Source: an uncultured Campylobacter sp.
GTDB lineage: Bacteria > Campylobacterota > Campylobacteria > Campylobacterales > Campylobacteraceae
DNA length: 22,560 nt
Assembly (NCBI RefSeq): GCF_905371695.1
Contig: NZ_CAJPMA010000018.1
Coordinates: forward strand, 1-22,560
Direction of reading: 5' to 3'
This document shows, in pieces, positions 16,537 to 22,560 of the stretch (within the stretch, counting starts at the first letter, position 1; each line of letters starts with the position of its first letter). The notes beneath the pieces were generated by a model that was given only the letters and a program-made list of their open reading frames with translations, did no database searches and was not told the origin of the DNA. Position numbers and translations under genes: made by a program.

Positions 16537-16593
16537 GATAAATTTTTTAGCTATATTGATAAAAAATTTAAGCTTAGTTTATTCAGAAAAATG

Positions 16594-16599
16594 TAAAAT
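16594..16599 (+). promoter_or_regulatory. -10 box for the cadF-like gene
   Basis: TAAAAT, preceded by TG one base away (extended -10), lies 42 bases before the ATG at 16642. AAAGGA (16629-16634) is the ribosome site. The gene lies between two terminators, so it is probably a single-gene transcript. Confidence 0.5.
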
Positions 16600-16641
16600 T
16601 ATTTTTGCGATTTTAAAACAACGCAAAGAAAGGAAGATTTC

Positions 16642-17664
16642 ATGAAAAAGATTGCTTTGGCTATGGTTGCCGCGACTGCGCTTTTTGCATCAAATTCGGC
16701 ATACAACTACGAGGTTACTCCTACTATCGGCGGAGTTCATTCAGAGGGAAATTTAGAGCTTAGAAACGATCAAACCGCGGTCGGTATCAGAGGCGCTAGA
16801 AATCTAGACGGTTTATTCTTTGATCAAGTAGAACTTGGTATCGATTACTCTCACAGGGTAAAAGAAAAAGTTAACGGCGTAATGAGAGAAGGTCGCGTAG
16901 CTAGGTATTATGCCAATCTCGTAAAAGACATCGTTAATTTCTCGGACAGCGTAGGAATTTACGGATTAATAGGCGCTGGATACGAAGATATGCCTGCTAA
17001 ATTTGTAAAGAATGAAGACGGCGGTTTCGGTCAATACGGTCTTGGTTTGAGATATCAAGTTACCGATAGATTCGCTCTTAAAGCGGAAGCAAGAGATCAA
17101 ATCAAATTCGAACACGCAGATCACGAGTTAATTTACTCTCTCGGCTTCGGTATCGGACTAGATTCAAAAGCTGCTCCTGTAGTAGCCGCCGCACCTGTCG
17201 AACCTGCTGTGGCCCCGGCTCCGACTGACGGCGACGATGATAACGACGGCGTGCCAAACAGTATCGATAAATGCCCTAATACCCCTGCGGGCGTAGTAGT
17301 AGACGAGACTGGTTGCGAGAAAGTTATTATATTGCGCGACATCGGCGTAAATTTCGCGTTTGATAGCTATAAAGTAAGCCCGACTTACGCTGCCGAGATT
17401 AAAAAAGTGGCGGACTTTATGGCTGAAAATCCTGGATACCGCGTAGTACTAGCTGGCCATACCGATAGCATAGGCAAAGAAGCTTATAACCAAAAGCTAT
17501 CTGTTAAACGAGCCGAAGCGGTCGCTAAAACTCTTGAAGGATTTGGCGTATCCGCTGAGAAAATTTCAACAGTCGGTTACGGCGAAACTAGACCGATTGC
17601 CGACAATAAAACAAAAGAGGGTCGCGCTCAAAATAGACGTGTAGAAGCGACTTTCAATAAATAA
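16642..17664 (+). CDS. cadF: CadF-like OmpA-family outer-membrane protein
   Basis: A 340-residue protein. A signal peptide (1-20, MKKIALAMVAATALFASNSA) is followed by an eight-strand beta-barrel (about 21-175). A linker rich in Ala and Pro comes next (176-196), then a calcium-binding thrombospondin-3-type segment (197-226, DGDDDNDGVP...DKCPNTP) with Cys211 and Cys225. Last is an OmpA C-terminal peptidoglycan-binding domain (about 228-340, AGHTDS and NRRVEATF). Order after rpsI matches C. jejuni cadF, the fibronectin-binding adhesin. The barrel aligns with CadF (GLGLRYQVTDRFALKAEARDQ), but the four residues at 138-141 are YQVT where C. jejuni has the fibronectin-binding FRLS. Adhesin function therefore cannot be assumed; a structural envelope role is safe. 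Confidence 0.85.
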   Translation: MKKIALAMVAATALFASNSAYNYEVTPTIGGVHSEGNLELRNDQTAVGIRGARNLDGLFFDQVELGIDYSHRVKEKVNGVMREGRVARYYANLVKDIVNFSDSVGIYGLIGAGYEDMPAKFVKNEDGGFGQYGLGLRYQVTDRFALKAEARDQIKFEHADHELIYSLGFGIGLDSKAAPVVAAAPVEPAVAPAPTDGDDDNDGVPNSIDKCPNTPAGVVVDETGCEKVIILRDIGVNFAFDSYKVSPTYAAEIKKVADFMAENPGYRVVLAGHTDSIGKEAYNQKLSVKRAEAVAKTLEGFGVSAEKISTVGYGETRPIADNKTKEGRAQNRRVEATFNK

Positions 17665-17678
17665 TCTTAATCCCCTCT

Positions 17679-17709
17679 GGGCTTTGGGTTCATTCTCAAA
17701 GCCCTTTTT
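17679..17709 (+). terminator. Rho-independent terminator of the cadF-like gene
   Basis: A perfect eight-pair stem, GGGCTTTG (17679-17686) with CAAAGCCC (17697-17704), a ten-base loop and a TTTTT tail (17705-17709). It lies 15 bases after the stop codon. This is the clearest intrinsic terminator in the window. Confidence 0.92.
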
Positions 17710-17732
17710 AAATTCTTCTCAAAGACGAAAAT

Positions 17733-18371
17733 TTGAATAAAACAATCCTTTTTGACCTTGACGGTACGCTAATCGACTCGACTTCCGCTATTTTAGACGG
17801 CTTTGATACGGCTTTTAAAGCACAAGGCAAAGGCGCTCCCAATCATGACGAGCTAAAATCGTTAATCGGACATCCGCTTGACGTTATGTTCGCACGTCTC
17901 GGCGCGCCGCAAAATTTAATCGACGATTACATCAAAGCTTATAAGATAAGATACGAGCAGATTTATTTAGTTCAGACTTCGCTTTTGCCGTTTGCAAAAG
18001 ACGCCGTAGGTTTGGCGTCTAGTATTGCCGACGTCGGCGTAGTTACTACGAAAACGTCAAAATTTTCGGAGATCTTGCTTAAAAATTTAGGGGTCTTAAA
18101 TTTTATAAAAGTGGTGGTAGGCCGCGACGACGTGCTAAATCCAAAACCTAACGCGGAGCCCGTAAATTTAGCTCTCGCAAAACTTGGAAAAAATAAGCGA
18201 AACGCATTTATGATAGGCGATACGCAAATGGATCTAATGGCGGCAAAGAATGCCGGTATCAAAGGTATCGGCCTAACTTGCGGATACGCGGATGCGCAAA
18301 GCCTAAAAGAGCATTCGGATTTAATCTTTCAAAACGCTTATGAAGCGGTAAAATTTTTAGCAAGCAACTAA
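17733..18371 (+). CDS. HAD-superfamily phosphatase (phosphoglycolate phosphatase-like)
   Basis: A 212-residue cytoplasmic HAD hydrolase of the Gph/PpaX type. Motif I is FDLDGTLIDS (nucleophile Asp8, Asp10), a helical cap occupies about 18-80, motif II is VTTKTS, motif III has Lys in NPKPNAEP, and motif IV is GDTQMDLMAAKNAG. All catalytic residues are present. The substrate is uncertain: phosphoglycolate or pyrophosphate are typical. The start is TTG at 17733 with only a weak purine-rich site upstream; no ATG precedes motif I. The same kind of gene follows cadF in C. jejuni. It lies just after the cadF terminator, and its own promoter is not obvious. Confidence 0.85.
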   Translation: MNKTILFDLDGTLIDSTSAILDGFDTAFKAQGKGAPNHDELKSLIGHPLDVMFARLGAPQNLIDDYIKAYKIRYEQIYLVQTSLLPFAKDAVGLASSIADVGVVTTKTSKFSEILLKNLGVLNFIKVVVGRDDVLNPKPNAEPVNLALAKLGKNKRNAFMIGDTQMDLMAAKNAGIKGIGLTCGYADAQSLKEHSDLIFQNAYEAVKFLASN

Positions 18372-18399
18372 AATTAGTGGATATTATTAAACGACCTTG

Positions 18400-18422
18400 C
18401 TTGCCGCTCGGCTAAGTTATTT
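18400..18422. terminator. Possible weak terminator between convergent genes
   Basis: CTTGCC-GCTC-GGC(T)AAG, a six-pair stem with one bulged T, followed by TTATTT. It lies in the 58-base gap between the HAD gene and the convergent racemase remnant. The stem is short and the T-run is broken. Confidence 0.3.
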
Positions 18423-18429
18423 CCTTCGT

Positions 18430-19138
18430 CTAGCGACCGTTTTGATTAAGCATCGACAGCGCCGCCTCAACCGCCGCATCAATGTGTATCTGCGTCGTAT
18501 CAAAAAGTCGCATATCCGTATCCGCCTGCGATACCAGCATGCCTATCTCGGTGCAGCCAAGTATCGCTCCTTGCGCGCCGCGCGACCTAAAATCCTCGAT
18601 GATACGCAAGAAATTGGCCTTTGAGCTAGGCACGATTTTGCCGTAGCAAAGCTCCTCAAAGATGACGCGATTTATTTCCGCCATATCCCCCGCGCTTGGC
18701 AAAAGCACCTCCGCGCCGCCCTCTATCAGCCGACTTTTGTAAAAATCCTGCGTCATCGTATAAACGGTGCCGAGCAGCCCTACCTTAGCGACGCCTGCGT
18801 TTTTTAGCGCTTTTAGCGTGGCGTCCGCGGTGTGCTACGGGTACGCTAACGGCGCTTTGCACGGCGTCAAAGCACCTGTGCATCGTGTTTGTGCAGATGA
18901 AGATAAAATCCGCCCCACCACCTTGCAAAATCCTCGCGTGCCGCGCCAAAATTTCGCCCGCGTCCTCCCATCTGTTTTCGCGCTGGCAGGCCTCGATCTC
19001 CTCAAAATTTACGCTGCTTAGCAGTATCTCCGCGCTGCTAAGGCCGCCCAAGCGCTCGTTTATTTTGCGATTTATTTGCTCGTAGTACGTTATCGTAGAC
19101 TCAAAACTCATCCCGCCGATTAGGCCAATTTTTTTCAT
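18430..19138 (-). pseudogene. Aspartate/glutamate racemase, frameshifted
   Basis: Two overlapping-frame pieces make one racemase of about 235 residues. The 5' part (19138 down to about 18831) reads MKKIGLIGGMSFESTITYYE and includes the first catalytic Cys82 in FICTNTMHR. The 3' part (from about 18829 down to 18430) includes the second catalytic Cys in GAILGCTEIG. At 18830/18831 the frame shifts: the family sequence VAHIADATLKAL is broken after VAH, consistent with loss of two bases from the Ile codon. Everything else is open and both cysteines are intact, so the break is recent or a sequence error. AAGGAG lies five bases before the ATG. If intact it would interconvert L- and D-aspartate or glutamate. 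Confidence 0.8.
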
Positions 19139-19628
19139 TTTTTCTCCTTAAATTTCGGCGATTTTACGGTTTTAAATTAAATTTGCTATAAATTTAATTT
19201 AGCTCGCCGCGTTAAATTTGACAGTAATCGCCTAAAATAACGAGCTAAAATTAAGCGCTAATTTTAGCCTGTGCCGTAAAAGGGTAAATTTAACTAAATA
19301 AACGCGCTAAATTTAACGAACCGATGGGGCCGAATTTACAAAGGAAATTTAAACGCTCGGCTCAGAAGATAACTTAAATGAAGAGAGTTTAATTTCGCCG
19401 CGCTTGCGATCCGAATTTGCGAGCAAATTTTCTCTTCGGCGCGTAACCGTTTCGCGCGGCAAAATTTCTAAATTTTCGCGGATTTTACTCGGCTTTTTAT
19501 CGCTTCGCCGCTTTTTGAGCTTTGCGCGCCAAATTCCCCCGCCAAAGCGATATAAACGTTAAATTTACGGCTAAAAGCTAAAATTTAAAGAGCGAATTTA
19601 AACCGCAAAGGCATAAATTTAGCCGAAT
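19139..19628. other. 490-base intergenic region without a recognisable gene
   Basis: No open frame of useful length and no RNA gene was recognised. The stretch is unusually dense in TAAATTT/AAATTTA strings (about ten copies on the two strands) and holds a 10-bp inverted repeat at 19244-19268. A TAAAAT on the minus strand (19161-19166) could be the -10 of the racemase gene. Confidence 0.5.
19244..19268. repeat. Perfect 10-bp inverted repeat
   Basis: GCTAAAATTA (19244-19253) and TAATTTTAGC (19259-19268) flank the five-base loop AGCGC. It can form a hairpin in either strand. It lies between two minus-strand genes and could be a terminator-like or attenuating element, but no long T-run follows it. 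Confidence 0.5.
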
Positions 19629-20804
19629 TTACTCCCTCGGCAGTCCGTTTTTATCAGACTTGTCGCTGATTAGCTTACCCGATTCGTCGTATTTTTTGGC
19701 GCGGATGAGCCTGCCGCGCTCAAACTCGCCCAGGGCTTCGAGCTTTCCGTTTGCGTAGTAGTGGCGCGCCTCGCCGACCTCCAGCCCGTCCTCAAACATC
19801 ACTCTGGCTTTTAGCTTGCCGTTTTCGTGATACTCCTCGTACAGCCCGTGATAGCGTCCGTTTTTAAACATCACTTTGGCAGCCAGCGCCCCGCTTTCGT
19901 AGTAGTCCAGCCCCGCGCCCGTTTGGCGACCGTCTTTGTACTCGTATTCGCCTCGTAGCTTACCGCCCCCGTAGTATTCGCGCGCGACGCCATCCTTTTC
20001 GCCGTCTTTGTAATTTTCTATTACGCGCGTTTTGCCGTTTTCGTAAAATCGCTTCCAAACGCCGTTTTTGCGGTCGTTTTTGTATTCGCCCGTCTCCTCC
20101 ACGGCGCCGCTTTCGTAGTACCACGTCTCCGCGCCTTCTCGCTTGCCCTCTTTATACGTTCGCACGCCTCGAATTTTGCCGCTTTTGTAGTAATCGGTGT
20201 CCTCGCCGTTTCGCATCCCGCCGACGTATGGGCTGCGTGCGCTAACCTCGCCGCTAACGTAATAGTCGGTAAACACGCCCTCTCGCTTGTCCGCCTTGAA
20301 AAAGCCCTCCTGCTTTAACGCGCCGCCCTCGTCAAAGTAGTAGCGGCGATAACGCCCGTCGCGGACGTCATTTTTGTATTCGCTCTCGCCCATCAGAGCG
20401 CCGCTATCTGCGTGGTAGTGCTTCGCCGTGCCGTCGCGGACGCCGTTTTTTAGGGGGTATTCGTTTGAGGGTTTGTCCCTGCCGTCAAAATAATCCCTGT
20501 ATCGCACCGCCGTGCCGCCCTGCATGTCGATCTCGCGTATAAGCGTAGGCGGCAGAGGTTTTAGCCTCGGATAGACCATGCCCATCGCATTTACGCCATA
20601 TAGGTCCTCGACGCTGTATCGAAGCATCTTTAACGTGCCGTCGTAGAGCTTGCCTTTTACGTAGTAAAGCCCGTTTTTTAGGCTCGCTTCGGGCTTCATT
20701 ACGACTTTTGGCTCCAGCGCCTGCGCACCTATCGCTAGAAGCGGAAGTAAAAATAGAAATTTTAAATTTTGAACTAAATCTGATAAAATTTGCCGAAATT
20801 TCAT
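19629..20804 (-). CDS. Exported MORN/YwqK-repeat protein
   Basis: A 391-residue protein. A signal peptide (about residues 1-30: MKFRQILSDLVQNLKFLFLL, then PLLAIGAQA) precedes a unique region (about 31-120), then about ten repeats of 21-25 residues to about 365. Typical units read DGVAREYYGGGKLRGEYEYK and EGAETWYYESGAVEETGEYK; an eleventh unit at the end is degenerate. These are MORN_2/YwqK-type beta-hairpin repeats, which form extended sheets. The function is unknown; it should be periplasmic or surface-exposed. I prefer the ATG at 20804 because it gives a clean signal peptide and follows GGAGGTGG; the in-frame ATG at 20828 has no ribosome site. It follows the ATPase gene on the same strand by 40 bases but has a much higher GC content. 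Confidence 0.8.
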   Translation of the reverse strand: MKFRQILSDLVQNLKFLFLLPLLAIGAQALEPKVVMKPEASLKNGLYYVKGKLYDGTLKMLRYSVEDLYGVNAMGMVYPRLKPLPPTLIREIDMQGGTAVRYRDYFDGRDKPSNEYPLKNGVRDGTAKHYHADSGALMGESEYKNDVRDGRYRRYYFDEGGALKQEGFFKADKREGVFTDYYVSGEVSARSPYVGGMRNGEDTDYYKSGKIRGVRTYKEGKREGAETWYYESGAVEETGEYKNDRKNGVWKRFYENGKTRVIENYKDGEKDGVAREYYGGGKLRGEYEYKDGRQTGAGLDYYESGALAAKVMFKNGRYHGLYEEYHENGKLKARVMFEDGLEVGEARHYYANGKLEALGEFERGRLIRAKKYDESGKLISDKSDKNGLPRE

Positions 20805-20844
20805 ATCTTTGTTCCACCTCCATGTCATATATTAATTGTCAAAC

Positions 20845-22560
20845 TTACTCACAGCTCACCACTTTTCCTATACTTTCACATAAAGCTTCATACTGCTCAG
20901 GATCTTTTCTTTTAATGGTCTCTAAAACAAATTTAGCTATTTTTTTACTCTCCGGAATATCAAGCGGCTTCATGCCTCGCTCCATAATTTCTCTTAAATG
21001 AGATAGCTCATTTACATATCGGTTAACCAAGCTTGAAACAGCTTTATCATCGTCCGATTTAAAAAATCTTTCTACAACTTCTACACCAAAAGACTTTACG
21101 GTTGGATATTTATAAAAAAGATAGACTTCTAAGAATTTTCTTAAATTGTTACCAAAGTTATAAATTAATGTCGTTCTTATATTTTCATCTTCTATATTAC
21201 CAACATCTTTTTGATTATAAATTTGCTCAAATAAATAATTAAACTCAGTAGTATAGCTTTTGAGGAATTTTGGCATATCTTTTATACGGCTTCCATTTTC
21301 ATCTTTCTCAATTAAGTATAAATTTACTTTTTTATTCTCATCTATTCTACCGTCACTTATAGCCTTTAGCCTTTTTATATATTTTAAAAATTCCAAATTA
21401 TGCGTTGATATAAAAAGTTGATGATATTTTAACTCTTTGGCTTCAAAAAGCTCGCTATCAATAAGTGAAAAAATAAAAAATATATGATTTGAGTCAAGAC
21501 TGGAAATCGGATCGTCAATCCAAATAATAGAATTTTTATCTACATCTTGTAACTTTGCCATAAAATAGCAAAATCCCATCAAACTACACTCACCTTCGCT
21601 TAAGTTATTTGCCTCGTTACCGTTTCTGTAAATTTTAAATTCAGATTTGTTTCCTTCAACAGCTCTAAACTCAAGCATATTGTTTCCAAAATAGGATTTT
21701 AAATACTCATTTATTTTATCGGCTCCCGCTTGTTCATCGCTCATAGAGGCTTTTTTGCTCTTGATAAGCTCCTCATTTTCATTAATTTCTTGTTGTTTTA
21801 TTTCTAAAAGTGCTCTAAAATTTTCTATATTTTTATTTAATTCAGCTTCTTCCTCTAAATTTTTAAAATATTCTATATCTTTTAAAAATTTTGCTATTTT
21901 ACTAAATTTAATCTTTTGCCTAATTTCGTTTTTGGTACTTTCAAGATTCTGAGTTTTGCTATTATTTTTATCTATTAAATCTTTTATTTTTGCAATCATA
22001 TTATTTACATCTTTGGAATAATCATTAAAATTTTTAAAATTTACATCGCTATATGGATTATCTCTCTTAATCTGCAACTCTCTTCTGAGCTCAATCAATT
22101 CACTAAAATAATTATTAAAAATCTTGTCCGCATCCTCTTTCAACTTTTCACTTTCATCTTTAAATTCGGTATAAAAATTACTAGGCTTTAATTTGTTTAA
22201 AATACTTAAAAAGTCTTGATATCTATTGCGAATTTCCGATGTCTTAGTTAGCTTAAAATTGATTTTACTATTGTTTTCTTCTATTCTTGTATCTTTCAGA
22301 TTCTTTATTAGCCATTCTAATCTATCCTGCGGAAGCTTATTTTTACAAAATTTGCACTCTTGCTCCATATTATCATGACTATGGAATTTTAATCCTTCTT
22401 CAAGCCATTTTCTCAAATCATTTTCAATATTTTCTATAGGAATAAATTTTACCTCTACTAGCTCCTTTGCACCATCCAAGATATCCTTAAAATCTCTTTC
22501 ATTAAATTCAATATCAATCTTTAAAGTTTCTTTTATCTCATCTTTTAAACTATTTATATA
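20845..22560 (-). CDS. AAA_13/RloC-like ABC ATPase with putative C-terminal HEPN nuclease, 5'-truncated by window
   Basis: The frame is open to the window edge, so the N-terminus with Walker A is missing; 571 residues are visible. Numbering from the TTG codon at 22479: a CxxC (Cys42, Cys45 in QECKFCKNKLP) resembles the zinc hook of RloC and AAA_13 proteins. A charged coiled coil spans about 51-250, with the ABC signature LSEGE at 293-297. Walker B and D-loop are IIWIDDPISSLDSNH (318-332), and the H-loop is ISTHN (357-361). The C-terminal 180 residues hold LRKFLE (Arg447, Glu451) and NRYVNELSH (Arg487, His494), matching the R-x3-E plus His layout of PrrC/RloC anticodon nucleases and a HEPN R-x6-H motif. 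The gene is strikingly AT-rich, suggesting recent acquisition. ATPase identity is firm; RNase activity is inference. Confidence 0.8.
   Translation of the reverse strand, partial: YINSLKDEIKETLKIDIEFNERDFKDILDGAKELVEVKFIPIENIENDLRKWLEEGLKFHSHDNMEQECKFCKNKLPQDRLEWLIKNLKDTRIEENNSKINFKLTKTSEIRNRYQDFLSILNKLKPSNFYTEFKDESEKLKEDADKIFNNYFSELIELRRELQIKRDNPYSDVNFKNFNDYSKDVNNMIAKIKDLIDKNNSKTQNLESTKNEIRQKIKFSKIAKFLKDIEYFKNLEEEAELNKNIENFRALLEIKQQEINENEELIKSKKASMSDEQAGADKINEYLKSYFGNNMLEFRAVEGNKSEFKIYRNGNEANNLSEGECSLMGFCYFMAKLQDVDKNSIIWIDDPISSLDSNHIFFIFSLIDSELFEAKELKYHQLFISTHNLEFLKYIKRLKAISDGRIDENKKVNLYLIEKDENGSRIKDMPKFLKSYTTEFNYLFEQIYNQKDVGNIEDENIRTTLIYNFGNNLRKFLEVYLFYKYPTVKSFGVEVVERFFKSDDDKAVSSLVNRYVNELSHLREIMERGMKPLDIPESKKIAKFVLETIKRKDPEQYEALCESIGKVVSCE

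Noticed and set aside
18397..19085. Plus-strand ORFs opposite the racemase remnant
   Set aside because: They are antisense shadows; the minus strand carries clear racemase motifs in both pieces.
19660..20470. Tandem DNA repeat or CRISPR-like array
   Set aside because: The periodicity of about 21-25 codons is at protein level (MORN units); the DNA units are diverged and there are no spacers.
20805..20828. Longer start for the MORN-repeat protein
   Set aside because: It has no ribosome site and puts charged residues ahead of the signal peptide; GGAGGTGG lies within this stretch and serves the ATG at 20804 better.
20837..20842. TTGACA on the minus strand as a -35 box for the MORN gene
   Set aside because: No -10 box lies at a suitable distance, and the group rarely uses -35 elements.
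22477..22479. TTG at 22479 as the start of the ATPase gene
   Set aside because: The frame stays open for 27 more codons to the window edge, and the visible part lacks the Walker A that the family has at its N-terminus, so this TTG is an internal Leu codon.

Overview
The window looks like a chromosomal segment from a Campylobacter (Campylobacterota), probably one of the higher-GC species such as the rectus/showae/gracilis type. The evidence is gene content and order. DUF507, carA, a TauE/SafE-type membrane protein, a PAS histidine kinase with an OmpR-type regulator, ccoNOQP, DUF4006, a FixH-like protein, addB, addA, rplM, rpsI, a CadF-like porin/adhesin and a HAD phosphatase run in the order I remember for C. 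jejuni (about Cj1495c to Cj1477c). Codon use is rich in AAATTT/ATTTTA strings and promoters have an AT-rich -10 box with no clear -35, as expected for the group. The species assignment is inference.

Layout. (1) 1-839, minus strand: a regulator with two MerR-like helix-turn-helix units is coupled by an ATGA overlap to the start of a membrane protein that resembles the MFS half of an Aas-type lysophospholipid transporter/acyltransferase. (2) 986-5731, plus: a small unknown membrane protein, DUF507, carA, a polytopic membrane protein with conserved cysteines, then a soluble PAS kinase and its response regulator. (3) 5834-10521, plus: the cbb3 cytochrome c oxidase genes ccoN, ccoO, ccoQ and ccoP, a DUF4006 protein, a 33-residue single-span protein that is easy to miss, a secreted TPM-like protein and a FixH-like assembly protein. 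(4) 10514-15612: the AddAB double-strand-break repair helicase-nuclease. (5) 15675-17709: ribosomal proteins L13 and S9, a UUCG-loop terminator, then a CadF-like outer-membrane protein with its own promoter and a strong terminator. (6) 17733-18371: a HAD phosphatase. (7) 18430-19138, minus: an aspartate/glutamate racemase gene broken by a two-base frameshift. (8) 19139-19628: about 490 bases without a gene, with one perfect 10-bp inverted repeat. (9) 19629-20804, minus: an exported protein of about ten MORN/YwqK repeats. (10) 20845-22560, minus: the C-terminal part of a large ABC-type ATPase, markedly more AT-rich than the rest.

How the genes work together. The central block serves microaerobic respiration: CcoNOP form the oxidase, CcoQ and FixH probably support assembly, and the small membrane proteins are candidate accessory subunits. 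The kinase next to them carries an Aer-like PAS domain, so redox sensing is a reasonable hypothesis. The same kinase/regulator position in C. jejuni is, as I recall, the butyrate-responsive BumSR pair.

The most unusual item is at the right edge. The AT-rich ATPase has a CxxC zinc-hook-like motif, a long coiled coil, ABC signature, Walker B and H-loop motifs, and a C-terminal R-x3-E plus R-x6-H arrangement like the HEPN nuclease domain of PrrC/RloC anticodon nucleases. It is a good candidate for a phage-defence RNase on an acquired island that begins here and continues outside the window. Its N-terminus with Walker A is not visible. No tRNA, rRNA, CRISPR array or insertion sequence was seen.
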